Origin: an uncultured Fimbriimonadales bacterium
GTDB lineage: Bacteria; Armatimonadota; Fimbriimonadia; Fimbriimonadales; GBS-DC
Reading direction: 5' to 3'
NCBI GenBank assembly: GCA_937934465.1
Contig: CALGZO010000249.1
Span: 1-9,958 of the forward strand
Length of the DNA stretch: 9,958 nt
Both the position numbers and the translations under genes were made by a program. The notes under the pieces are model-generated. The model was not told the DNA's origin, made no database searches, and worked only from the letters and a program-made list of their open reading frames with translations. Shown here piece by piece: positions 1-6,102 of this stretch. How positions within the stretch are numbered: position 1 is the first letter of the stretch; each line of letters opens with the position of its first letter.

Positions 1-90
1 GCTTGTCTGACCCATCAGAAGCAGATGGAGCAGGGCGTGATGATGTACCTGCCCGAATGTGATCAAGTGTTCCCACCGTCGGGCGAGTAG
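1..90 (+). CDS. 3' end of a truncated prepilin-like (type IV pilin-like N-terminal domain) protein
   Basis: The first 29 codons (frame 1) read A-C-L-T-H-Q-K-Q-M, then EQGVMMYLPECDQVFPPSGE, then TAG. This aligns with the segment just after the N-terminal helix in the window's other prepilin-like proteins (ACLSNARQLGMAVMTYVQDH; CLSNTKQITLGGLQYIQDYD, then EAFP). In this family that segment is normally followed by about 150-250 more residues ending in an H-X9-DG-type motif. Here the frame stops at once, and the TAG stop is the first three bases of the repeat array that starts at 88. The usual QDYDE is eroded to PECDQ. The likely explanation is a 3'-truncated remnant, cut by deletion or by insertion of the repeat array. 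A naturally short protein cannot be excluded because the 5' end lies outside the window. The family match is fairly sure, pseudogene status less so. Confidence 0.6.
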   Translation, partial: ACLTHQKQMEQGVMMYLPECDQVFPPSGE

Positions 91-320
91 CACGGACATT
101 CCTGTCCGTGCGCAGGATGCTTGGACTAAAGTCCAAGCCACGCAGTTGTAGCACGGACATTCCTGTCCGTGCGCAAATGCTTGGACAAGAATGTCCAAGC
201 CACGCAGTTGTAGCACGGACACTCCTGTCTGTGCAAATATGCTTGGACTAAAGTCCCAGCCACCGTTGTAGCACGGACACTCCTGTCCGTGCGTGAGTGC
301 TTGGACTAAAGTCCAAGCCA
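88..320. repeat. Tandem array of four ~60-bp double-hairpin units
   Basis: Each unit begins TAGCACGG and holds two hairpins. Hairpin A has arms GCACGGACA and TGTCCGTGC around a 4-nt loop (TTCC, TTCC, CTCC, CTCC) at 90-111, 151-172, 213-234 and 271-292. Hairpin B has arms GCTTGGAC and GTCCAAGC around TAAA, or GCTTGGACA and TGTCCAAGC around AGAA in unit 2, at 119-138, 179-200, 241-260 and 299-318, each followed by CAC. Unit starts are 61, 62 and 58 bp apart, and units 1-3 end with GTTG. Unit 3 is decayed: one G.T pair in A and one mismatch in B. The array is the whole spacer between the truncated prepilin and accD. It is not CRISPR-like, because the parts between hairpins are conserved rather than unique. 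It could be a REP/MITE-like element family or a structured leader. Confidence 0.9.
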
Positions 321-332
321 CAGGGTGCTTCT

Positions 333-354
333 GCTTGGACACGACTGTCCAAGC
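333..354. repeat. Extra B-type hairpin directly upstream of the accD ribosome binding site
   Basis: The arms GCTTGGACA (333-341) and TGTCCAAGC (346-354) pair perfectly over 9 bp around the loop CGAC, followed by CAC as in the array units. It lies 34 bp after the B hairpin of unit 4, without an A partner, so it breaks the A-B alternation. Its right arm ends only 3 nt before the accD Shine-Dalgarno sequence, so it should form in any transcript entering accD from upstream. Confidence 0.85.
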
Positions 355-357
355 CAC

Positions 358-366
358 GGGAGGAGG
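358..366 (+). promoter_or_regulatory. Strong Shine-Dalgarno sequence of accD
   Basis: GGGAGGAGG lies 5 nt before the ATG at 372. It decides the accD start: the open frame extends back to 297, but that stretch is repeat DNA. I see no convincing -10 box between 91 and 357, so the accDA promoter is unresolved. Confidence 0.85.
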
Positions 367-371
367 CGAGC

Positions 372-1190
372 ATGCAAAGGCGAGTGGCAGTGCAGGCAAG
401 CGCGGAGCAGTGGGTGCAGTGCGCCAAGTGCAAAAAAATCCTCTTTGCTCCCGACTTCGAGCGGGCGATGCGCGTGTGTCCCCACTGCGGGCATCACCAT
501 CGCCTGCGCGCACGCGAGCGAATCCAAATCACGGTAGACCCCGACAGCTTCCAAGAGACCGACGCCGAGTTGCGTTCTACCGACCCGTTGCAGTTCCCCG
601 ATTACGCTGACAAACTCCGTAAGGGCGTCGCTGCGTCGGGCGAGACAGAAGCCATCCTCACGGGCACAGCGACGCTGGGCGGCTATGAGATTGTGATTGG
701 CGCGATGGATTTCGGATTTATGGGCGGGAGCATGGGTTCGGTGGTCGGTGAGAAGGTCGCGCGCTGTTTCGAGCGGGGCGCGGAGCGTCGGCTGCCTGTG
801 ATTTTGTTCTGCGCGTCGGGCGGGGCGCGCATGCAGGAGGGTCTCCTCTCGCTGATGCAGATGGCGAAGACCACCGCCGCCGTCGGCAAGCTGCAACGCG
901 CGGGCATGCCCTATATCGCTGTGTTCACCGACCCGACGATGGCAGGCGTGCTGGCGAGCTTCGCATCGTTGGCGGATGTAATCCTCGCCGAGCCGGGCGC
1001 GCTTGTCGGCTTCGCTGGGCAGCGCGTAGCCGCGCAAGCAAGCGTCGGTAAGCCACCCGCCAATTTCCAAACCGCCGAGTTCCAACACGAACACGGCATG
1101 GTAGACCTCATCGTGCCGCGCAAGCAACTGCGCCCGACGCTGACCTACCTGCTGGAGATGTTCCTGCCTGTGGAGGCGCACGCACGATGA
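372..1190 (+). CDS. accD: Acetyl-CoA carboxylase carboxyltransferase subunit beta
   Basis: This is the beta subunit of the carboxyltransferase half of acetyl-CoA carboxylase. With AccA it transfers the carboxyl group from biotinylated carrier protein to acetyl-CoA, giving malonyl-CoA for fatty acid synthesis in the cytoplasm. The product is 272 aa (E. coli AccD is 304). An N-terminal zinc ribbon C17-X2-C20-X15-C36-X2-C39 is followed by the crotonase-fold domain, including the glycine-rich segment ASGGARMQEG at 148-157, a conserved part of the active site in this family. The start at 372 is chosen from the Shine-Dalgarno sequence at 358-366; the 25 extra upstream codons lie in hairpin repeats. 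The stop overlaps the accA start in ATGA, so both subunits are translationally coupled, which fits an alpha2-beta2 complex. The genes for biotin carboxylase and biotin carrier protein (accC, accB) are not in the window. Confidence 0.97.
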   Translation: MQRRVAVQASAEQWVQCAKCKKILFAPDFERAMRVCPHCGHHHRLRARERIQITVDPDSFQETDAELRSTDPLQFPDYADKLRKGVAASGETEAILTGTATLGGYEIVIGAMDFGFMGGSMGSVVGEKVARCFERGAERRLPVILFCASGGARMQEGLLSLMQMAKTTAAVGKLQRAGMPYIAVFTDPTMAGVLASFASLADVILAEPGALVGFAGQRVAAQASVGKPPANFQTAEFQHEHGMVDLIVPRKQLRPTLTYLLEMFLPVEAHAR

Positions 1191-2146
1191 TGACCATCTT
1201 CGACTTCGAGAAGCCCATCAACGAGCTCGAAAGCGCAATCGCCGAGCTGCGTCAACTGGCGGCAGAGAAAGGATTAGACCGCTCACGCGAGATTGCCGAG
1301 CTGGAGGCGCAACGCGAACGCCTACTGCGCCAAATCTTCGCGCACCTGCGCCCGTGGGACAAGGTGTTGCTCGCCCGACACCCGAAACGCCCCTACGCGC
1401 TCGACTATATTCGGCTGATGTGCGAGAGTTTTCTGGAACTGCACGGCGACCGCCTCGGCTACGACGACCCTGCGATTGTGGGCGGCTTGGCGAAACTCGG
1501 CGGCTACAAACTGATGATAGTAGGTCAACAGAAGGGGCGCGACCTGAAAGAGCGTCAGAAGCGCAACTTCGCGATGGCGAAACCCGAAGGCTACCGCAAG
1601 GCGATGCGCCTGTTCCGCCTTGCCGAGAAGTTCCGCCTGCCTGTGCTGACCCTTGTCGACACGCCCGCCGCTGACCCCGGCGTCGAGTCGGAATCGCGCG
1701 GCGTCAGCGAGGCGATTGCGCAATCGATGCTCACGATGTTCGAACTCACGGTTCCGACCGTTGCGGTGATACTCGGCGAGGGGGGCAGCGGCGGCGCGAT
1801 TGCCTTAGCCGCCGCGAACCGCGTGCTGATGCTCGAACACGCCATCTACTCCGTAATCCCGCCTGAAGGGTGCGCCGCGATTCTCTATCGCGACCCGAAC
1901 AAAGCCCCGCAAGCCGCCGACGCGCTCAAACTCACCGCCGATAACGCACTGGAGCTCGGGCTGGTGGATGTGGTGGTTCCAGAGCCGTTGGGCGCAGCGC
2001 ATCGCGACCCGCAGACCACCGCGCTGAGCGTGCGCGCCGCCGTGCTGCAACAGTATGAGGAACTCAGCAAATGGACGCCCGATGCCCTGCGCGAGCAACG
2101 CTATCAGCGGTTCCGCGCGATGGGCGTCTACGAGACAACGCGATAG
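1187..2146 (+). CDS. accA: Acetyl-CoA carboxylase carboxyltransferase subunit alpha
   Basis: This is the alpha subunit of acetyl-CoA carboxylase carboxyltransferase and pairs with AccD to make malonyl-CoA. At 319 aa it equals the E. coli length. An N-terminal helical region (about 5-65, heptad-like around LESAIAELRQLAAEKGLD) precedes the crotonase-fold domain. Family motifs are the GQQKGRD and KPEGYRKAMRL region (113-142), GEGGSGGA (197-204) and PPEGCAAIL (225-233), which match the oxyanion-hole and active-site loops of the family. The ATG at 1187 overlaps the accD stop by 4 bp; a second ATG follows at once at 1190, so the start is uncertain by one codon. GGAGG at 1172-1176, inside accD, is a plausible Shine-Dalgarno site. 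It converges with hslU, with only 6 bp between stop codons, and shows no terminator hairpin of its own. Confidence 0.97.
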   Translation: MMTIFDFEKPINELESAIAELRQLAAEKGLDRSREIAELEAQRERLLRQIFAHLRPWDKVLLARHPKRPYALDYIRLMCESFLELHGDRLGYDDPAIVGGLAKLGGYKLMIVGQQKGRDLKERQKRNFAMAKPEGYRKAMRLFRLAEKFRLPVLTLVDTPAADPGVESESRGVSEAIAQSMLTMFELTVPTVAVILGEGGSGGAIALAAANRVLMLEHAIYSVIPPEGCAAILYRDPNKAPQAADALKLTADNALELGLVDVVVPEPLGAAHRDPQTTALSVRAAVLQQYEELSKWTPDALREQRYQRFRAMGVYETTR

Positions 2147-2152
2147 CGCAAC

Positions 2153-3610
2153 TCACAAGATATAACGGCTCAAGTCCACATCCTTCACCACATCGGCGAG
2201 CTTCGCTTGCACATAGGCGCGGTCTATCACGATATGCTCGCCCGCGTGTTCGGGCGCGTCGAACGAGAGGTCTTCCATCAGGCGTTCCATCACGGTATGC
2301 AGGCGTCGCGCGCCGATATTCTCCATGCGTGCGTTCACCTCGCCTGCGATACGCGCAATCTCGTCGATGGCGTCGTCGGTGAACTCCAGCGACACCCCCT
2401 CAGTCGCCATCAACTGCTGGTACTGCTTCGTGAGCGCATTTTTCGGCTCGGTGAGGATGCGACGGAAGTCCTGCGCGTCAAGCGGCTCCAACTCCACGCG
2501 GATAGGCAGACGCCCCTGCAACTCTGGGATTAAATCCGACGGCTTGGCGGTGTGGAACGCGCCCGCCGCAATAAACAGGATATGGTCGGTGCGCACGGGA
2601 CCGAACTTGGTGGCGACAGTGGAGCCTTCGATGATAGGCAACAGGTCGCGCTGCACGCCCTCGCGACTCACATCGGGTCCCACCGCGCGTCCAGAGCCAG
2701 CGATTTTGTCGATCTCATCGAGGAAGATGATGCCCGTCTGCTCCACGCGCGTCACCGCTTCGCGAATGACTGCCGTGCGATCAATCATTTTACGGGCTTC
2801 CTGCTGAGTGAAGATTTCGCGGGCTTCCGCGATAGTGACTAAACGCCGACTGCGGCTGCGCGGTCCGAACGGGGGCAACATGTCGGCGTCCAGCCCCATC
2901 TCCTCGATGCCCTGTGGTGAGAACACCTGCACGAAGGGGGTGATGCTCTCTTCCACTTCGATTTCGATGGTCTCTTCATCGCGCACGCCCGACTTGAGTT
3001 GCTCCATCACTTTGCGTCGTTGGGTGCGTCGGTCGAACTTCTCGCCGGGCGATTCTGGCTCCTCGTCGGGCAGTGACAGGTCTTGGTCTTCGTCCTCGTA
3101 CTGATTGAGCATCTGAAAAATCATTTCGAGGGGCGATGTCTCGCGTCGGCGGTTGCGCTTGGGGCGGCTTTCACGGTCGAGCAGTAGGGTCGCCAGCCGT
3201 TCGTTGGCGCGTCGCATGGCTCGAGGGCGCACCTCCTCCATCTTCTCCTGCTCCACCATGCGCACGGCGACATTGGCGAGGTCGCGCACCATCGAGTCGA
3301 CATCGCGCCCCACATAGCCGACTTCGGTGAACTTGGTGGCTTCCACTTTCACGAACGGCGCACGCACCAGCATCGCCAGTCGTCGGGCAATCTCGGTCTT
3401 GCCAACGCCTGTGGGTCCAATCATCAGGATATTCTTGGGCAGCACCTCGTCGCGCAGTTCGGGCGGCAACTGCTGGCGGCGATAGCGGTTGCGCAAGGCA
3501 ATCGCGACGGCGCGTTTCGCTTTCGCTTGACCGACGATATACTTGTCCAGCTCCGCTACTATCTGGCGCGGCGTGAGCGACTCAATCGGAATGCTCGCCT
3601 GATGTTTCAC
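2153..3610 (-). CDS. hslU: ATP-dependent protease ATPase subunit HslU (ClpY)
   Basis: This is an AAA+ unfoldase that forms hexamers and feeds unfolded proteins to the HslV peptidase in the cytoplasm. The product is 485 aa, longer than E. coli HslU (443). It has Walker A GPTGVGKT (65-72), pore loop GYVG (98-101), a long charged I-domain (about 110-260) with an acidic run around 171-188, Walker B IIFLDEID (294-301), an arginine-finger candidate in QGRLPIR (365-371) and sensor-2 GARR (433-436). The C-terminal tail DVDLSRYIL matches the family tail that docks into HslV. The start is GTG at 3610, which gives the expected N-terminus before LTPRQIVAELDKYIVGQ. A TAGAAT box ends 6 nt before it and no Shine-Dalgarno is visible, so the mRNA may be leaderless. 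hslV, usually immediately upstream, is absent: the upstream neighbour is a divergent prepilin gene. Confidence 0.96.
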   Translation of the reverse strand: MKHQASIPIESLTPRQIVAELDKYIVGQAKAKRAVAIALRNRYRRQQLPPELRDEVLPKNILMIGPTGVGKTEIARRLAMLVRAPFVKVEATKFTEVGYVGRDVDSMVRDLANVAVRMVEQEKMEEVRPRAMRRANERLATLLLDRESRPKRNRRRETSPLEMIFQMLNQYEDEDQDLSLPDEEPESPGEKFDRRTQRRKVMEQLKSGVRDEETIEIEVEESITPFVQVFSPQGIEEMGLDADMLPPFGPRSRSRRLVTIAEAREIFTQQEARKMIDRTAVIREAVTRVEQTGIIFLDEIDKIAGSGRAVGPDVSREGVQRDLLPIIEGSTVATKFGPVRTDHILFIAAGAFHTAKPSDLIPELQGRLPIRVELEPLDAQDFRRILTEPKNALTKQYQQLMATEGVSLEFTDDAIDEIARIAGEVNARMENIGARRLHTVMERLMEDLSFDAPEHAGEHIVIDRAYVQAKLADVVKDVDLSRYIL

Positions 3611-3616
3611 GGGGTA

Positions 3617-3622
3617 ATTCTA
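3617..3622 (-). promoter_or_regulatory. Predicted -10 box of hslU, leaderless arrangement
   Basis: TAGAAT on the minus strand is followed by the 6-nt spacer TACCCC and then the GTG start of hslU. With the usual 6-8 nt from -10 to the transcription start, the mRNA would begin at or next to the start codon. No consensus -35 box is evident. The site lies inside a small palindrome, GGGTA-ATTC-TACCC (3612-3625). Confidence 0.55.
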
Positions 3623-3643
3623 CCCGACGCATGCGATTTGGGC

Positions 3644-3649
3644 TATAAT
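3644..3649 (+). promoter_or_regulatory. Predicted -10 box of prepilin 1
   Basis: A perfect TATAAT lies 15 nt before the ATG at 3665. The start of transcription would fall near 3656, leaving a leader of only about 9 nt that begins around AGAGG (3655-3659). It points away from the hslU -10 box 21 bp to the left, so the two divergent promoters must overlap in their upstream regions. Confidence 0.6.
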
Positions 3650-3664
3650 ATTCCAGAGGTCTCT

Positions 3665-4423
3665 ATGCGCTATCGTGTCGGTTTCACGCTGATTGAGTTG
3701 TTGGTAGTGATTGCGATTATTGCGGTGCTGGCGGCGGTTCTGTTCCCTGTGTTTGCTCAGGCGCGCGAGCGTGCGCGTCAGACGGCGTGCCTTTCGAACG
3801 CGCGTCAGCTGGGGATGGCGGTGATGACCTATGTGCAAGACCACGACGAGACATTCCTGCCGTCTACGAACTATGCCGTGCCTGCCAGTGTCCCTGAGCG
3901 GATATGGACGCGCGTGATTCAGCCGTATGTGCGCGACACGGGGGTTTTCATCTGTCCGAGCGCGTCGCGGGCGGGCTTCCCGACCGACTGGTCGCAGCGC
4001 GGCGTCGGTTCAATCGGCTACACGGCGGCGACGGCGTATGACCCCCAAGAGCTGGAGGGCTTCGCGACGCCTGTCTCTCTGGCGCAGATGGATGAGCCTG
4101 CGCGTTCCCCGATGTTCGGCGACACCGCGAGCGGTCCCACCGCCGAGAAGTATCGGGGCTATGTGTTCGACCCCTATGTGACGCCGACCAACCCGATTGA
4201 CCCGCGCCTTAGCCCGCCGTTGGTAGCCGACCGCGACCTTGTGCGCGAGTTGAACCACCTGCGCCCCTCGCAGCTCAAGCCGCTATATGCCCGACATTTC
4301 GCCACAGGCGACAATCGCGGGCTGGCGACGCTCATCTTCGGCGACGGACACGCCAAAGCCTACTCCGCCGCCTCGATCCTTGCCCAAGAGCGCGGCGCGA
4401 ACCTGCTCTGGCGCTTCCGATAA
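3665..4423 (+). CDS. Prepilin-like protein 1 (type IV pilin-like N-terminal cleavage/methylation domain)
   Basis: The 252-aa product starts MRYRVG followed by FTLIELLVVIAIIAVLAAVL. This is a type III (prepilin peptidase) signal with cleavage expected after G6, methylatable F7 and E11 at mature +5. The hydrophobic helix runs into FPVFAQARERARQTACLSN, the usual hinge of DUF1559-related proteins, then a globular domain presumed to be outside the cytoplasmic membrane. A C-terminal ARH...FGDGH motif (H211, D227-H229) resembles the H-X9-DG motif but with 15 residues between H and DG, so this copy has an insertion. The upstream frame extension is rejected because it runs into hslU and the promoter. 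AGAGGT at 3655-3660 is a weak Shine-Dalgarno. It may be a minor pilin, pseudopilin or surface protein; its substrate and partners cannot be told, and no pilus assembly genes are nearby. Confidence 0.9.
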   Translation: MRYRVGFTLIELLVVIAIIAVLAAVLFPVFAQARERARQTACLSNARQLGMAVMTYVQDHDETFLPSTNYAVPASVPERIWTRVIQPYVRDTGVFICPSASRAGFPTDWSQRGVGSIGYTAATAYDPQELEGFATPVSLAQMDEPARSPMFGDTASGPTAEKYRGYVFDPYVTPTNPIDPRLSPPLVADRDLVRELNHLRPSQLKPLYARHFATGDNRGLATLIFGDGHAKAYSAASILAQERGANLLWRFR

Positions 4424-4427
4424 AGCA

Positions 4428-4441
4428 AGGCGTCTCCGCCT
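4428..4441. repeat. Small GC hairpin after prepilin 1, degenerate repeat copy
   Basis: AGGCG-TCTC-CGCCT forms a 5-bp stem 4 nt after the prepilin 1 stop. It has no T-run, so it is a poor intrinsic terminator. The surrounding CAAGGCGTCTCCGCC differs by one base from CAAGGCGTCCCCGCC at 9645-9659, which suggests a worn copy of the same intergenic hairpin family. Confidence 0.5.
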
Positions 4442-4514
4442 CTCACATGGTTTCAAAACATGCAGGAATCTGAATCAAGAGCGCGTATTAATTCAGCGAG
4501 GAGGTTTGTATACG

Positions 4515-5414
4515 ATGAGGTATCGCGGATTTACGCTGATCGAGCTACTGGTCGTGATAGCGATCATCGCCATCTTGGCGGCGATCTTGTTCCCTGTGTT
4601 CGCGCAGGCGCGCGAGAAAGCGCGTCAGACCTTCTGTCTCAGCAACACGAAGCAGATTACGCTGGGTGGTCTGCAATATATCCAAGACTACGATGAGGCG
4701 TTCCCTATGAGCCTCTACATGACCTCGAACGGCGCGGGCGGCTTCTGCGCGTTCACGGTGTTCCACGCTATCTATCCCTACCTGAAGAACGCCGATTTGT
4801 CGGGCTGCCCGTCGGATCGTCAGGCGTGGGATGTGCGCACGGCGTTCGCGCCGCTGGAGCTGTGCCCCAACAACCAGCGTTCGGACTTCAAGACCACTGC
4901 CTACATTGGCAACTGGTGCCTATTTGAGCGCGGGAGCATGCCGTTGGCGAACTGGCCCTGGCCGGGCGGTCCGCGCACGATTCGCCAAGCGGAGATTGAC
5001 GATGTGGTGCGCACTCCTGTGGTGTACGACGGCGTGCTGGGCGACCACACAGGCTCCCAGACAGGGCTGGGCGGCTACATTCAGGGACGCCACAACCTCG
5101 TCGCCTCGGTGGGATATGTGGACGGGCACTCTGGGAATGTCAAGACGCGCCTGATTCAAGGCGGTCGCGTGACGCTGCGCGAGCAAACGCGCCGTACCAA
5201 AGACCTCTACGCCGTGATTGACACCAGCCTGCCGTTCCACACGCCTGCTGGCTCGAACTACATCTACTACGGGCTGTCGGGCGTCGTGAGCCAGTACCCA
5301 GCGGGGCATCCGCGCGGCGGGCGACCGTGCCACACCTGTCCGGGTCAGGCAGGGCGCACGGATGAACCGTTCGGCGACGACGGCGCGCCCAACCACTGCC
5401 GCCGCACAAACTGA
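4515..5414 (+). CDS. Prepilin-like protein 2 with H-X9-DG motif and long C-terminal tail
   Basis: The 299-aa product starts MRYRG|FTLIELL (cleavage expected after G5), followed by a hydrophobic helix and FPVFAQAREKARQTFCLSN. The motif RHNLVASVGYVDGH contains exact H193-X9-D203-G204, the signature of prepilin-type processing-associated H-X9-DG proteins. Unlike prepilins 1 and 3 it does not end soon after this motif. A tail of about 94 residues follows, ending in a Gly/Pro/Arg-rich segment with cysteines C272, C275 and C295. The start is set by GAGGAGGT (4498-4505), 9 nt before ATG 4515. A promoter in the 91-bp gap after prepilin 1 is not clear, so co-transcription is possible. The role is unknown beyond a pilin-like, envelope-exported protein. 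The tail has less typical composition, but the frame stays open to the TGA. Confidence 0.9.
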   Translation: MRYRGFTLIELLVVIAIIAILAAILFPVFAQAREKARQTFCLSNTKQITLGGLQYIQDYDEAFPMSLYMTSNGAGGFCAFTVFHAIYPYLKNADLSGCPSDRQAWDVRTAFAPLELCPNNQRSDFKTTAYIGNWCLFERGSMPLANWPWPGGPRTIRQAEIDDVVRTPVVYDGVLGDHTGSQTGLGGYIQGRHNLVASVGYVDGHSGNVKTRLIQGGRVTLREQTRRTKDLYAVIDTSLPFHTPAGSNYIYYGLSGVVSQYPAGHPRGGRPCHTCPGQAGRTDEPFGDDGAPNHCRRTN

Positions 5415-5448
5415 GCTGAGCATCAACTCAAGCGGCATGTTTGCGCCG

Positions 5449-5483
5449 CCTGGTGCGACGCCAAAAATGGCGTCGCACCCAGG
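5449..5483. repeat. Strong hairpin between convergent genes, possible bidirectional terminator
   Basis: The arms GGTGCGACGCCA (5452-5463) and TGGCGTCGCACC (5468-5479) pair perfectly over 12 bp around AAAA, and CCT/AGG extend the stem past a 1-base bulge. It lies 34 bp after prepilin 2 and 46 bp beyond the 3' end of the convergent flavin reductase gene. There is no T-run on either strand, so standard intrinsic termination is doubtful. The arm GTGCGACGCC recurs at 9564-9573, which makes it a member of the window's hairpin family. Confidence 0.85.
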
Positions 5484-5529
5484 CTACACCCAGTGAAGAA
5501 GAGTTGGGGGAGTGAGGGAGAACACTGTC

Positions 5530-6030
5530 CTAAACCGCTTCTTCGCCCAGTGTGTAGAACCGTCCGCGTGAGTAGGCGAGGGCGCGCTTGTCGGGGTTGC
5601 CCACCGCGCGCAACGGCTCGCCCACAACCAACATGTGGCTGCCATAGACCCGCCGATCCAGCACGCGACACTCAAACTGCGCCGCCGCGCCTACAATCAG
5701 CGGCGCGTCGATCCACTGCGCAGGCTCCACAGGGATACGAAACGCCTCAATCTTATCCACCTCTTTGCCCGAATGCCGCCCGCAAGCGCGCCCAATCCAC
5801 GCTTGGTCCTCGGCAATCAAGCTCACCCCAAAAGTCGTTGCGCGCTCAATCAGCCCGCGCGTGAACCGCTCCTCGCCCACGAACACGCCAATCAGCGGCG
5901 GTTTCAACGATATAGGGGCGCACCACTCCGCGCTCATCGCGTTCACCACGCCCTCGACGGAAACCGTCACAATCGCCACCGAGTTGATGAACCGCCACGC
6001 CTCGCGGTCAATCTGAGTCAGAGGTTGCAT
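5530..6030 (-). CDS. Flavin reductase-like FMN-binding domain protein
   Basis: The 166-aa product covers most of a flavin reductase-like split-barrel domain (PF01613 type), which binds FMN or reduces flavin with NAD(P)H in the cytoplasm. Visible features are the N-terminal strand pair IVTVSVEGVVNAMSAEWCAP (20-39), the following segment SLKPPLIGVFVGEERFT, a later GVSLIAED segment and the region CRVLDRRVYGSHMLVVGE near the C-terminus. Such proteins are often the reductase component of two-component monooxygenases or stand-alone flavoredoxins; no partner oxygenase is nearby, so the substrate is open. The ATG at 6030 is preceded by TACAAT with a 7-nt spacer and has no Shine-Dalgarno, which again fits a leaderless mRNA. 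It is divergent from the TPR lipoprotein gene and convergent with prepilin 2. Confidence 0.85.
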   Translation of the reverse strand: MQPLTQIDREAWRFINSVAIVTVSVEGVVNAMSAEWCAPISLKPPLIGVFVGEERFTRGLIERATTFGVSLIAEDQAWIGRACGRHSGKEVDKIEAFRIPVEPAQWIDAPLIVGAAAQFECRVLDRRVYGSHMLVVGEPLRAVGNPDKRALAYSRGRFYTLGEEAV

Positions 6031-6037
6031 ACAACCG

Positions 6038-6043
6038 ATTGTA
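6038..6043 (-). promoter_or_regulatory. Predicted -10 box of the flavin reductase gene, leaderless arrangement
   Basis: TACAAT on the minus strand is separated from ATG (6030) by the 7-nt spacer CGGTTGT. A transcript starting 7-8 nt downstream would begin at the start codon. No clear -35 box is seen. Confidence 0.5.
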
Positions 6044-6090
6044 CCTGAGCCTCAAAGCGCGCCGATGACGCCTAAGTCGGTCGGCTCGGT

Positions 6091-6096
6091 TATAAT
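6091..6096 (+). promoter_or_regulatory. Predicted -10 box of the TPR lipoprotein-antiporter operon, leaderless arrangement
   Basis: A perfect TATAAT is followed by the 6-nt spacer ATTGCC and the ATG at 6103, so the expected transcription start coincides with the start codon. No Shine-Dalgarno fits in this space. No consensus -35 box is present about 17 bp upstream. Confidence 0.6.
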
Positions 6097-6102
6097 ATTG
6101 CC

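Noticed and set aside
121..340. Repeated TTGGAC motifs as -35 boxes of tandem accD promoters
   Set aside because: They are the left arms of the B hairpins, and no TATAAT-like box follows at 16-18 bp in any unit.
88..354. Regularly spaced repeats as a CRISPR array
   Set aside because: The whole ~60-bp unit is conserved, including what would be the spacers; there are only four units, and no cas genes are seen.
306..1181. Long minus-strand open frame opposite accD
   Set aside because: The plus strand encodes a clear AccD with zinc ribbon and catalytic motifs; the opposite frame is a GC-rich shadow without recognisable domains.
4287..4514. Longer start for prepilin 2 at 4287
   Set aside because: The extension lies inside prepilin 1 and the spacer; the prepilin leader and Shine-Dalgarno place the start at 4515.
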